Positions 46,081 to 54,788 of a stretch of DNA of 64,000 bases are shown piece after piece. The stretch covers positions 1 to 64,000 of the forward strand of contig NZ_JAGIZA010000019.1 of the NCBI RefSeq assembly GCF_017813365.1. The letters run 5' to 3'. This DNA comes from Roseomonas indoligenes (GTDB taxonomy: Bacteria; Pseudomonadota; Alphaproteobacteria; Acetobacterales; Acetobacteraceae). A program made the translations under genes and the position numbers. Below the pieces are notes generated by a model. It saw nothing but the letters and a program-made list of their open reading frames with translations, was not told the origin of the DNA and ran no database searches. Numbering within the stretch: position 1 is the stretch's first letter; each line of letters starts with the position of its first letter.

Positions 46081-46451
46081 CGGAGCTTCCGGGCTGTTGG
46101 TTCGGGTGGCCCAGGGGGAGAGAAGGAATCCTCTCCCCTGGCCCCCCTCTCATCTTTCTCTAGAGGGCTGCCGCGGGATGCTTCGCTGGCGGCGCGCTTG
46201 AGGTCGGTGGCCTCAGGCGACTGACAGGGCGGCCCTGGCCGACACGGTTTTGGAAATCTCTTCAGCGCCGCCCTCGATCATCGAAGCCGCAGCAGCCCTA
46301 TGCAGGTCCGGGAGCCTCAGGCTCCTGGCGGAGGGTTCCAGGGAGGCAGAACCCTCCTGGTGCCACAGGCCCGACAGAATGGAACGAAGGCACGACCGTA
46401 ACACCGCTGCCCGTTCCGCCCTGCGTCGTTCCGCCCTAGTTTGGCCTTGCC
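46081..46451. repeat. Composite hairpin repeat, copy G
   Basis: Hairpin 46111-46141 (CCAGGGG...CCCCTGG with GGAGAG/CTCTCC pairing), GGGCTGCCGCGGGA at about 46166, a mid hairpin with the GCGCTTGAGGTCG...CCTCAGGCG core at about 46194-46219, and 46308-46328 (arms CCGGGAGCC / GGCTCCTGG, loop TCA). The whole block aligns along its length with copy K (60541-60810). The promoter of the next gene must lie after it, in 46345-46451. Confidence 0.85.
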
Positions 46452-47681
46452 ATGGCCCTCACCCTCACTGACCTGCTCGCTCCGATGGACCCGCAGCGGT
46501 TCTTTTCGGAGTTCCACGACAAGCAGCCGCTCCACATCAAGGGCGGCGCGGCGAAGTTCGCGAATGTCCTGTCCTGGTCCGTGATCGACCGGCTGCTGAA
46601 CCAGACGCACAACTGGTCCAGCCAGTCGCTGAAGCTGCAGATGGACGGGCAGCCCGTGCCGCCCGAGGCCTACTGCACCCGCGCCACCAACCGCGACAAC
46701 GCGCCTGTCATGCAGCCCGATTCGCGCAGGCTGCGGGAATGGGTGGGGCGCGGGGCATCCGTGGTGATGAACGACGTGGACAGCCTCACCCCCGGGCTGG
46801 CGGGGGTGAGCGAGGCGCTGGAGAATGCCGGCCTCGGCCGTGCCCAGGCGAACGTCTACATCTCCTTCCAGGCGCACAAGGCCTTCCCCACGCACTTCGA
46901 CACCCACGATGTCTGGGCGGTGCAGGTGGAGGGAGAGAAGACCTGGAACATCTGGTCCGGGCGTGCGGAATATCCGATCCCGCACCCGGCCTTCCGCGGT
47001 CTCGGCCAGGCCCATCACGAGCGGGCCCGCGGCACCATCCGGGAGAAGGTGCTGCTGAAGGCGGGCGACCTGCTCTACCTGCCGCGCGGCTGGTATCACG
47101 ACGCGCTGGCGGAGGGACCCAGTTCCGTCCATGTCGCCTACGGCGTGCACGCCCCGATCGGCGTGGACCTGGCCAACATGCTGGCTGAGCGCGCCATCCA
47201 GGACCCGATCTTCCGCGCGCCGCTGCCGCGGCAGGACGGGACGGCGGCGGCGCAATTCGCGCTCACCACCCGCGCCGCCCAGCTCGGCCAGCGGATGGCG
47301 GAGCTGGCGCGGGACCCGCAGGTTCTGCAGGTGCTGGCCCGCCACGTGGCGGAGGCGCGCTACCATCGCGGCGGCGTCGACCTGCTCGGCTTCCGCGGGC
47401 TGGCGCCGGCGGCGGAGGCCCCCTCGGCCGGCCTTGCATCCGACGGTCCCGGCTTCCGCGTGCTGGCCCCCGGCACGAAGCCCGTGCGGCGCGGCGCGGA
47501 ATGGGTGCTGAAGACACCCAGCGCCACCCTGCCCCTTACCCCGCCGGAGGCCGAGGCCGCCGGCTGGCTTCTCGCCCGGCGGGAGGTGGATGCGGCCGCG
47601 CTGCAGGCCGCCCACCCGGCCGTGGACGCCCCCGCCTTTCTCAACCGCCTCACCGATGCCGGAGCGCTCGCCGCCGCATGA
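46452..47681 (+). CDS. JmjC/cupin-domain oxygenase (ribosomal-oxygenase-like)
   Basis: 409 residues of the cupin-4/ROX superfamily of Fe(II)/2-oxoglutarate hydroxylases. The iron site is His148-x-Asp150 (PTHFDTHDVWAVQVEGEKTW) with the distal His probably His227 (VHVAYGVH); RGWYHDAL precedes it. The C-terminal part has a winged-helix-like region. Relatives hydroxylate ribosomal proteins, but the target here is unknown. It is translationally coupled to the OmpA-like gene. Confidence 0.88.
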   Translation: MALTLTDLLAPMDPQRFFSEFHDKQPLHIKGGAAKFANVLSWSVIDRLLNQTHNWSSQSLKLQMDGQPVPPEAYCTRATNRDNAPVMQPDSRRLREWVGRGASVVMNDVDSLTPGLAGVSEALENAGLGRAQANVYISFQAHKAFPTHFDTHDVWAVQVEGEKTWNIWSGRAEYPIPHPAFRGLGQAHHERARGTIREKVLLKAGDLLYLPRGWYHDALAEGPSSVHVAYGVHAPIGVDLANMLAERAIQDPIFRAPLPRQDGTAAAQFALTTRAAQLGQRMAELARDPQVLQVLARHVAEARYHRGGVDLLGFRGLAPAAEAPSAGLASDGPGFRVLAPGTKPVRRGAEWVLKTPSATLPLTPPEAEAAGWLLARREVDAAALQAAHPAVDAPAFLNRLTDAGALAAA

Positions 47682-48520
47682 TCCCCTTCCGCGCCGCAGC
47701 CCTCCTGCTGGTTCTCTCGGCGGGCACCGCCCTCGCCCAGCCAGCACGCCCCCAGCCGCCCTTCAACTGCATCGGAGCGGAGGAACTGGAAGACGACGTC
47801 TTCGCGGTTCCCTTCGCCGCCGGCCGCGACCGGCTGACCGACGCCGCCCGCGCCTCCCTCGCGGCCGCGATCGATCTGATGAAGCGGGAGCCGGGCCGCA
47901 ACGCCTGCATCCTCGGCCATGCCCAGCGCGAGGGCGGGCAGCAGACCAGCGTCCAGCTCGCCGCCCGCCGCGCCCGCGCGGTGAAGGACGCGTTGCAGGC
48001 CGCCGGCCTGCCCGAAGCCCGGCTGCGCTCCGAGGCCCGGGTGGCCGGGTTCAGCCGCAACACCGGCAATACCGTGGCCCGCAGCGTCTCCATCGTGGTG
48101 ATGCCCGCCGCGGCGCCCCGCCCGGAGCGCGTGCCCCCCGCCCCGCCCGTCGCGACCGAGCCGCCGCCGCGCGAGACGACCCCGCCCCCGGCCCGGCCGC
48201 CTGTCGAGCCTCCGGCACGGGAGACCACGCCGCCCCCGCCGCGCCCGCCCGCGGAGCCGCCGCCCCCCCGCGAGACCACGCCGCCGCCCGCCCCGCCTCC
48301 GGTCGTGCCGGCACCGCGCGAGACAACACCACCCCCGGCCGCTCCGCCCGCGGAACCGCCGGCCCGCGAGACGACGCCTCCGCCGGCCGCCCCGCCCGCC
48401 GAGGCGCCGCCGCGCGAGACGACCCCGCCCCCGCCCCGGCCGCCTGCCGAGGTGCCGCCACCGGAGGCGACGCGGCCCGGCCCGGACGCGCCCGCCCCCG
48501 GAAATGCCAGGCCTGACTAG
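47678..48520 (+). CDS. OmpA-like exported protein with Pro-rich tandem repeats
   Basis: 280 residues with a signal peptide (AALLLVLSAGTALA). Residues about 30-145 are an OmpA-C-like domain (VFAVPFAAGRDRLTDAARASLAAAIDLM, then ARRARAVKDALQAAGL), a periplasmic peptidoglycan-binding fold. From about residue 165 six tandem units of 15-17 residues, each starting RETTPPP, make up the tail. The Pro-rich tail could span the cell wall. ATGA overlap with the JmjC gene. Confidence 0.82.
   Translation: MIPFRAAALLLVLSAGTALAQPARPQPPFNCIGAEELEDDVFAVPFAAGRDRLTDAARASLAAAIDLMKREPGRNACILGHAQREGGQQTSVQLAARRARAVKDALQAAGLPEARLRSEARVAGFSRNTGNTVARSVSIVVMPAAAPRPERVPPAPPVATEPPPRETTPPPARPPVEPPARETTPPPPRPPAEPPPPRETTPPPAPPPVVPAPRETTPPPAAPPAEPPARETTPPPAAPPAEAPPRETTPPPPRPPAEVPPPEATRPGPDAPAPGNARPD
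48170..48466 (+). repeat. Six in-frame RETTPPP tandem repeats
   Basis: Each unit is 45-51 bp and begins CGCGAGAC(G/C)AC or CGGGAGACCAC. Units keep RETTPPP while the PPxE part varies. Copy number probably varies between strains by slippage. Confidence 0.8.
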
Positions 48521-48768
48521 CCTGCCCCGCGCTCAGTGCATGGCAGCCAAGCCGTCCGTGCCCGCAAACGGGCGCTTGGCCTGCCGCGCCATGGGCCATA
48601 CCATCCGGCGATGACTTGCTTCCGAACCCTGCGCGGGCGCCGAATGCGCCGAATTACCCGCCCGGTCGCCTGACCGGCGCGCGGGCCAGGGAATGCCCTG
48701 GCCCCAGGACGCGCAGGCGGGCGGCCGGGCCAACTGCCCCCGCCCCTTTCGGAAGAGATCCGTTCCCG

Positions 48769-49080
48769 ATGTTCGATGCCGTTCCCGGCGCCCTCCTGGC
48801 GTCCGCCCCTGTCCTCGTTGAGGAAGGCGAGCGCGTCCTCTCCATGCGCTACCTGCTGCGCGCCGAGCCCTCCCCGGGCCTGCTGCCGCGCCTTCTCCAA
48901 CCCCTCGCCAAGCGCGACCTGACGCCGGATCGCCTCCGCGCCTCGCGGGAAGGCACGGCCATGCGGGTAGAAATCTCCGTCACCCTGCCCGAAGGCATGG
49001 TCCACCTTGTGGCCGGGAACCTCCGCTCCGTGGTGGGCGTGGTGCGGCTGGAAGTGGAGCAGGGGCGGGTGGCGGCCTGA
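48769..49080 (+). CDS. Small protein, possible ACT-like fold
   Basis: 103 residues. The pattern VLSMRYLLRAEPSPGLLPRLLQPLAKRDLTPDRLRASREGTAMRVEISVTLPEGMVHLVAGNLRSVVGVVRLEVE gives a beta-alpha-beta-beta-alpha-beta order like single ACT domains such as IlvM. No ilv gene is adjacent. GGAAGAGA lies upstream of ATG 48769; frames extending to 48616 look non-coding. Function unassigned. Confidence 0.7.
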   Translation: MFDAVPGALLASAPVLVEEGERVLSMRYLLRAEPSPGLLPRLLQPLAKRDLTPDRLRASREGTAMRVEISVTLPEGMVHLVAGNLRSVVGVVRLEVEQGRVAA

Positions 49081-49100
49081 GAGGCGTTCGGGCGGTTGCC

Positions 49101-49136
49101 CCAGGGGAGGGGAAAAGGAATCCTCCCCTTCCCTGG
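49101..49136. terminator. Hairpin terminator between convergent genes (repeat copy H)
   Basis: A long inverted repeat CCAGGGGAGGGGAA / TTCCCTGG with inner GGA...TCC pairing. Lies 20 bp after the stop at 49080 and 11 bp before the hldE stop. It is the short form of the composite repeat. Confidence 0.65.
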
Positions 49137-49147
49137 CTCCACCCGCG

Positions 49148-50593
49148 CTACCCCGCCCGGCTCCGCTCGATGATCCGCGTCGTGGACCGCCCCGGCACCA
49201 GGTCGATCAACGCCACGCGGCCACCGCGCGCCCGCACCACATCGGCGCCCACCACCTGGTCCTCGGTGTAGTCAGCGCCCTTGAACAGCACGTCCGGCTG
49301 CAGGCGGGTGATGAGTTCCAGCGGCGTGTCCTCGCCGAAGGCCAGGACCAGGTCCACGGATTGCAGCGCGGCGATCACGGCCAGCCGGTCTTCCAGTCCG
49401 TTCACCGGGCGGGTGGGGCCTTTCAGGCGGCGCACGCTGTCATCCGTGTTCAGGGCCACCACCAGCCGGTCGCATGCGGCGCGGCAGGCCTGGAGCATGG
49501 TGACATGGCCGCGGTGGAGAATGTCGAAAACACCGTTGGTGAAGCCGATGGTCAGGCCACGTCGGCGCCAGCCGTCCAGCACGGGAATGGCGCCCTCGGC
49601 GGAGGCGGCAATCTTGCCGGCGATGTCGGTGACCTCCGCTTCCTCCGCCTCCAGCGCGGCGGTCAGCTCCGCCATGTCCAGGGTCGCGGTGCCGAGCTTG
49701 CCGACGACGACGCCAGCGGCGGCATTGGCGATCCGCATGGCGCGCGCCAGCGGCTGGCCGGCGGCCACCGCCAGGGCGGCGACCGCGATCACCGTGTCCC
49801 CGGCGCCGGAGACGTCGAAGACCTCCTTCGCGTGGGCGGGCACGGAGTGGACGCCGCCATCGGCCTCCACCAGCAGCATCCCCTTCTCGGAGCGGGTGAC
49901 GAGGATGGCGCCGGCGCCTGCGGGGCCGAGCAGGGCGCGGGCGGCCTCCGCGATCTCGGCCTCCGTCTCCGTGCGGCGGCCGGATGCGGCGCGCAGCTCC
50001 TTCAGGTTAGGGGTCAGCACCGTGGCGCCGGCGTAGAAGCCAAAATCATGGCGCTTGGGGTCCACCAGCACCGGCAGGCCGAGGCCGCGCGCGGTGGCGA
50101 TGGCGTGGCGCACCACCTCCTCCCCCAACACGCCCTTGGCGTAGTCGGACAGGACCAGGGCGTGGCAGCCCGGCAGCAGCGCGGCCACCCGGGTGCGGAT
50201 GGCGACGGCATCGGCCGCCTCGATCGGGGCGGTCACCTCCTCGTCCAGCCGCACCACGTGCTGGTGGCCGGCGATGATCCGGGTCTTGGCGCTGGTGGGG
50301 CGGGTGGCGGAGGGGATGAGCGCGTCCTCCAGCCCCGGCGTGCCGGCGATGAGCGCGGCCAGTTCCCGCCCGGCGGCGTCCTGCCCTGCCACGCCGACCA
50401 GCACCGCTTCCCCGCCGAGGGAGGCGATGTTGCGCGCCACGTTCCCCGCGCCGCCGAGCATGGCGCGGCTGTCGCCCATCCGCACCACGGGCACGGGTGC
50501 CTCGGGCGAGATGCGCTCCACCCGGCCGTACTGGAACCGGTCCAGCATCACGTCGCCGAGGCAGAGGATGCGCCGGCCGCCGAAATCGATCAT
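49148..50593 (-). CDS. hldE: Bifunctional heptose 7-phosphate kinase / heptose 1-phosphate adenylyltransferase
   Basis: 481 residues. N-terminal PfkB kinase (LGGAGNVARNIASLGGEAVLVGVAGQD, and FDVSGAGDTVIAVAALA with the catalytic Asp) makes heptose-1,7-bisphosphate. The C-terminal nucleotidyltransferase has TNGVFDILHRGHVTML (HxGH) and makes ADP-heptose for the LPS core. Start ATG 50593 overlaps the stop of the AGE-epimerase gene (ATGA). hldD is encoded divergently 1.2 kb away. Confidence 0.96.
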   Translation of the reverse strand: MIDFGGRRILCLGDVMLDRFQYGRVERISPEAPVPVVRMGDSRAMLGGAGNVARNIASLGGEAVLVGVAGQDAAGRELAALIAGTPGLEDALIPSATRPTSAKTRIIAGHQHVVRLDEEVTAPIEAADAVAIRTRVAALLPGCHALVLSDYAKGVLGEEVVRHAIATARGLGLPVLVDPKRHDFGFYAGATVLTPNLKELRAASGRRTETEAEIAEAARALLGPAGAGAILVTRSEKGMLLVEADGGVHSVPAHAKEVFDVSGAGDTVIAVAALAVAAGQPLARAMRIANAAAGVVVGKLGTATLDMAELTAALEAEEAEVTDIAGKIAASAEGAIPVLDGWRRRGLTIGFTNGVFDILHRGHVTMLQACRAACDRLVVALNTDDSVRRLKGPTRPVNGLEDRLAVIAALQSVDLVLAFGEDTPLELITRLQPDVLFKGADYTEDQVVGADVVRARGGRVALIDLVPGRSTTRIIERSRAG

Positions 50594-51717
50594 CCCACCC
50601 TTCCTGACAGGCCGGGCTCCATAGCGGGTTTTGCCGCCCGCGCCACGAGGATGCCGGCGGTGAGGTGATAGAGGCTGCTGGCCGGCGCGGGCTCGTCCAG
50701 CGGCCGGCCGGAGGGGTCCAGCCGCTCGAACCACAGGCCGGGCGGGGCGCCGGCGATGTGGCGGGCCAGGGCAGCGACGGCCCCGGCCTGGCCCGCCGCC
50801 GTCCGGTCCGGCCGCAGCGCCTCGGCCTTCAGCCGCTCCGTTTGCGGCCAGAGGCGGAAGCCCGCCTCCTTCACCGCCCCGTCGCTCCACACCGCATCCA
50901 CCGCCGCACCCTGCCGCAGGCCCTGCCTGTCCAGCACCGCGAGCAGGCGGGCGGCCGGGTCGCCCTCCAGCGGGCCGGCGAGCCGGCGGTGCCAGTCCAG
51001 CAGCCAGGCCCATTCGGCGTGGTGGCCGGGTTCCCAGGCGAAGCGGCCGTCCTGCAGCACCGGGCGGAGGTCGTCGCCGTAGAATTCCGGCAGGGCGCCG
51101 GTCGCGGGGTCCAGCAGGCGGTCCAGGAACAGGCGGGCCAGGGCCGTGGCGCGGTCGAGGAACACCGCCTCCCCGAAGGACTCGAAAGCGGCGAGGCAGG
51201 CTTCCAGCAGGTGCATGTGCGGGTTCTGCCGGCGCGGCAGGGTGGCGGGCAGCCCTTCCGCGTAGCCGCCGGCAGGATGGGCCATGTGCCCGTCCAGGAA
51301 ATCCAGCAGCGCCAGCGCCTCCCGCCGCAGCGGCTCCGCCGGCAGCACCCGGGCGGCGGCGGAGAGGGCCAGCAGGACGAAGGCGTGGTCATAAAGGTCC
51401 CGGCGCCCGTCCAGCACCGTCCCGTCCAATCCGTAGCGCCAGGGATAGCCCCCATCCGTCCCCCGCGCCCGGCGCAGGAAGGTAATGCCGGTCTCCACCG
51501 CCTCCCCCGCGCGGGCCAGCCCGGCGCCATGGGCGGCGGCGAAGGCGAAGACCTGCCGCGTCGCCACCCGCAGCCGCCGGAAATCCGCCGGGCAGCGGGC
51601 CGAGCCCAGTTCCAGGCACTCGTGGAAGCCGCCCCGGTCCCAGTCCACGCCGCGGTCCAGCCAGAACGGCAGGGCCGTGTCCCGCAGCCAGATCCAGGCG
51701 TCGTCCAGGGTTTGCAT
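50590..51717 (-). CDS. AGE-family epimerase/isomerase
   Basis: 375 residues of the N-acylglucosamine 2-epimerase (alpha/alpha)6-barrel family: DRGGFHECLELG near the N-terminus, RRLRVATRQVFAFAAAHGAG, DLYDHAFVLLALSAAARV, LLEACLAAFESFGE, PGHHAEWAWLLDWHRRL, and conserved His residues in YDHAF and GHHAEW. Substrate could be a mannose, glucosamine or heptulose derivative. Coupled with hldE, so a role in ADP-heptose precursor supply is a possibility; no gmhA is in the window. Confidence 0.9.
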   Translation of the reverse strand: MQTLDDAWIWLRDTALPFWLDRGVDWDRGGFHECLELGSARCPADFRRLRVATRQVFAFAAAHGAGLARAGEAVETGITFLRRARGTDGGYPWRYGLDGTVLDGRRDLYDHAFVLLALSAAARVLPAEPLRREALALLDFLDGHMAHPAGGYAEGLPATLPRRQNPHMHLLEACLAAFESFGEAVFLDRATALARLFLDRLLDPATGALPEFYGDDLRPVLQDGRFAWEPGHHAEWAWLLDWHRRLAGPLEGDPAARLLAVLDRQGLRQGAAVDAVWSDGAVKEAGFRLWPQTERLKAEALRPDRTAAGQAGAVAALARHIAGAPPGLWFERLDPSGRPLDEPAPASSLYHLTAGILVARAAKPAMEPGLSGRVG

Positions 51718-51807
51718 CGCGCGAGGGGCTTAGACCCGGGGCGAAGGGGGTGGCAATCGGCCCCCTCCTGGCTAAGAGACGGCCCGGACAGAACAGGGGG
51801 CCGCCAG

Positions 51808-52791
51808 ATGCTGCTGCTGACCGGGGCCGCGGGCTTCATCGGATCGAACCTGCTGGCCCGGCTCAACGCCGAGGGCCGGACGGACGTGGTGATCTGCGAC
51901 GCCCTCGGCACCGAGGGCAAGTGGCGCAACCTGCGCGCCCACGAGTTCGCGGACTTCGTCCCCATCGACGCCCTGGAGGCCTGGCTGGCCCACGCCCCCG
52001 CGCTGGATGGCGTGATCCACCTGGGCGCCAATTCCGACACCACCGCCGCCGATGGCGACGAGGTAATGCGGCACAACTTCGCCGCCTCCCTCACCCTCTG
52101 GCGGCACTGCGCGGCCACCGGCACGCCCTTCCTCTACGCCTCCTCCGCCGCCACCTACGGCAACGGGGATCAGGGCTTCGAGGACAGGGACGACCCGGCC
52201 TTCCTCGCCACCCTCCAGCCGCTCAACCTCTACGGCTGGAGCAAGCACGTCTTCGACCGGCGCGTGGCGCGCATCGTGGAGGCTGGCGAGGCGGCGCCGC
52301 CCCGCTGGTACGGGCTGAAGTTCTTCAACGTCTACGGCCCGAACGAGTACCACAAGGGCCATATGCGCAGCGCCGTCCACAACATCACGGAGGCGGTGCG
52401 CCGCGGCGAGCCCGCCCGCCTCTTCGCCTCCGACCGTCCGGATATCAGGGATGGCGGCCAGTCCCGCGACTTCGTCTGGGTGGACGACATCTGCGACGTC
52501 ATCCTCTGGCTGCTGAACGGCAACCCGCCCTCGGGCCTCTACAACATCGGCGCCGGCCAGGCCCGCAGCTTCGCCGACCTCGCCCGCGCGGTCTTCTCCG
52601 CCCTCGGGAAGCCGCCGGAGATTGAGTTCTTCCCGATGCCGGAAGCCCTGCGCGGCCGCTACCAGTACTGGACCGAGGCCAACCTCGGTAAGCTCCGCCG
52701 CGCCGGGTACAACGCGCCGATGACGGGGCTGGAGGACGGGGTCGCCCGCTACGTGCAGGGGTTCCTGACGCGGGAGGACCGGTACCGCTAA
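51808..52791 (+). CDS. hldD: ADP-L-glycero-D-manno-heptose 6-epimerase
   Basis: 327-residue extended short-chain dehydrogenase. NAD(P) motif GAAGFIGSN, catalytic Ser/Thr in YASSAATYG, Tyr-x3-Lys in NLYGWSKHVFD, KFFNVYGPNEYHKGHMRS and FVWVDDICDV. Last step in ADP-heptose synthesis for LPS. ATG 51808; divergent from the AGE-hldE unit with 90 bp between. Confidence 0.95.
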   Translation: MLLLTGAAGFIGSNLLARLNAEGRTDVVICDALGTEGKWRNLRAHEFADFVPIDALEAWLAHAPALDGVIHLGANSDTTAADGDEVMRHNFAASLTLWRHCAATGTPFLYASSAATYGNGDQGFEDRDDPAFLATLQPLNLYGWSKHVFDRRVARIVEAGEAAPPRWYGLKFFNVYGPNEYHKGHMRSAVHNITEAVRRGEPARLFASDRPDIRDGGQSRDFVWVDDICDVILWLLNGNPPSGLYNIGAGQARSFADLARAVFSALGKPPEIEFFPMPEALRGRYQYWTEANLGKLRRAGYNAPMTGLEDGVARYVQGFLTREDRYR

Positions 52792-53094
52792 CGGGCCAGG
52801 GGGAGGGAGAAGGAATTCTCCCTCCCCCTGGAACCCCCACCCTCATCTTTTTCTTCAGGGCTGCCGCAGAATGCGGAACTGGTAGCTCGCCGAGCGGCCA
52901 CGCCGCTCGGCGTGGGGCATGGCAGCCCGTGCTGCCGCTGGATCAGTCTGCTTGCTCCACGGAACAGCCCAGCCTTCCGCGGCAGCCACCTAGAAGAAGA
53001 TGATGGGGCCCAGGGGAAGAATTCCTTCTTCCCCTAATCCGGGCAAACGCGAAGCGTTTGTCCCGAGGGTCCGGGAGGCAAGGCCTCCCGAAGG
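52792..53094. repeat. Composite hairpin repeat, copy I (two facing halves)
   Basis: Hairpins at 52796-52831 (16-bp arms CCAGGGGGAGGGAGAA, loop GGAA), 52888-52912 (arms CGCCGAGCGGC, loop CAC), 53013-53034 (arms GGGGAAGAA, loop TTCC), an imperfect GGGCAAACGC/GCGTTTG at 53041-53063 and 53072-53090 (arms CGGGAGGC, loop AAG). Two GAATTC hairpins face each other between convergent genes. Confidence 0.9.
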
Positions 53095-53322
53095 TCACCC
53101 CACCTTCGCGCCGCCCGGCCGCGGCACGCTGATGACGAAGAGGCGGTGGTTGGCGATGTCGATGTTGCGGCGCGCCTTCTCGTTCCACACGCGGTCGGCG
53201 GTCTTCTCGTCGTGGTAGGGGCCGTAGCTCTCCTCCGCGCCCGGCTCCAGGGTGCTGAAGGAAGCGTCGGTGAAGATGCCGCCCCAGATGAAGTGCAGCT
53301 TGGGGTAGGAGGTGTCGGGCAT
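53095..53322 (-). CDS. DUF4170-domain small protein
   Basis: 75 residues with the DUF4170 pattern: KLHFIWGGIFTD, then GPYHDEKTADRVWNEKARRNIDIANHRLFVISV. Small alpha/beta protein conserved in alphaproteobacteria; function unknown. Full length. Confidence 0.88.
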   Translation of the reverse strand: MPDTSYPKLHFIWGGIFTDASFSTLEPGAEESYGPYHDEKTADRVWNEKARRNIDIANHRLFVISVPRPGGAKVG

Positions 53323-53465
53323 GGCCTCGGCTCGGCGCTGTTGCGCCGCAGCACATACTCCCGCCCAGCGGATTTCCCAAGCACGAAGCCCTGCCCGGTT
53401 CCCAGTATGTTCTTGCCTGATCGGGACGGATGCCCATATGCCCCCTTCAGTGACGAGGGGCGCCG

Positions 53466-54788
53466 ATGGAGCTGCGCGAGAAGCTCGAGATCCTGGCCGA
53501 CGCCGCGAAATACGATGCCTCCTGCGCCTCCTCGGGCACGGAGAAGCGGGACAGCCGGGATGGTGGCCTGGGCAGCACGGAAGGCATGGGCATCTGCCAT
53601 GCCTATGCCCCGGACGGGCGCTGCATCTCCCTGCTGAAGGTGCTGCTGACGAATGCCTGCGTGTTCGACTGCGCCTACTGCATCAACCGCGCCTCCTCCA
53701 ACGTGCGGCGGGCGCGCTTCTCCGTGCGGGAAATCGTGGGGCTGACGCTGGACTTCTACCGGCGCAACTACATCGAGGGGCTGTTCCTCTCCTCCGGCAT
53801 CATCCGTTCCCCGGACTACACGATGGAGCAGATCGTGCGCGTGGCCCGCGAACTGCGGGAGACGCACGGCTTCAAGGGCTATATCCACCTCAAGACCATC
53901 CCCGACGCCGACCCGGCGCTGCTGGCGGAGGCGGGGCGGCACGCGGACCGGCTCTCCATCAACGTGGAACTGCCGCAGCCGGCCAGCCTGAAGACCCTGG
54001 CGCCGGAGAAGGATGCCGGGCGCATCCGCGTGGCCATGGCGGGGCTGCGGACGCGGATCGAGGAGGCGAAGGAGGCCAGGGCGGACTCCGCGAAGGCGCG
54101 CATCGTCATGAATGGCGGCCCGCGCGCCGCCGCGCCGCGCTTCGCGCCGGCGGGCCAGTCCACCCAGATGATCGTGGGCGCCGATGCTTCGACGGATGCG
54201 ACGGTCCTCGACACCAGCACGCACCTCTACGGCTCCTACCGGCTGAAGCGCGTCTACTTCTCCGCCTATTCCCCCATCCCCGACGCCTCCGCCCTGCTGC
54301 CGCCCGTGGCGCCGCCGCTGGTGCGGGAGCACCGGCTGTACCAGGCCGACTGGCTGCTGCGCTTCTACGGCTTTACGGCGCCGGAGATCATGGCGGGCGG
54401 CGAGAACGGCATGCTGGACCTGGAGGTGGACCCCAAGCTCGCCTGGGCATTGAAGCACCGCTGGATGTTCCCCGTGGACATCAACCGCGCGGACAAGGAA
54501 ATGCTGCTGCGCGTGCCCGGGCTGGGCGCGAAGACGGTGGAGCGCGTCATCTCCTCCCGCCGGGTCCGGTCCTTCCGCATGGCGGACTTGGCGCGGCTGC
54601 GCGTCAGCATCCGCAAGGTGGCGCCCTTCGTCACCGCGCTGGACCACCACCCGCGCGCCGGACTGCTGGACCGCGCGGACCTGCGCGCCATGCTGATCCC
54701 GAAAGGCGGGATGGCGGACCGCGCCGCCATCCTTCCCGCCGGGCTGGCGCCGCGCCCGGTGCAGCTGCCCCTTTTCGCGCATGCATAA
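53466..54788 (+). CDS. Radical SAM protein linked to UDG (DNA modification/repair type)
   Basis: 440 residues. Radical SAM cluster motif Cys-x3-Cys-x2-Cys in TNACVFDCAYCINR. The C-terminus has a ComEA-type helix-hairpin-helix, VDINRADKEMLLRVPGLGAKTVERVISSRR, a non-specific DNA-binding element. This family is always coupled to a UDG-superfamily gene, as here (8-bp overlap). Predicted nucleic-acid modification or repair; the reaction is not known. Confidence 0.93.
   Translation: MELREKLEILADAAKYDASCASSGTEKRDSRDGGLGSTEGMGICHAYAPDGRCISLLKVLLTNACVFDCAYCINRASSNVRRARFSVREIVGLTLDFYRRNYIEGLFLSSGIIRSPDYTMEQIVRVARELRETHGFKGYIHLKTIPDADPALLAEAGRHADRLSINVELPQPASLKTLAPEKDAGRIRVAMAGLRTRIEEAKEARADSAKARIVMNGGPRAAAPRFAPAGQSTQMIVGADASTDATVLDTSTHLYGSYRLKRVYFSAYSPIPDASALLPPVAPPLVREHRLYQADWLLRFYGFTAPEIMAGGENGMLDLEVDPKLAWALKHRWMFPVDINRADKEMLLRVPGLGAKTVERVISSRRVRSFRMADLARLRVSIRKVAPFVTALDHHPRAGLLDRADLRAMLIPKGGMADRAAILPAGLAPRPVQLPLFAHA

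Noticed and set aside
48121-48500. CRISPR-like array
   Set aside because: The periodicity comes from in-frame RETTPPP codons with no unique spacers.
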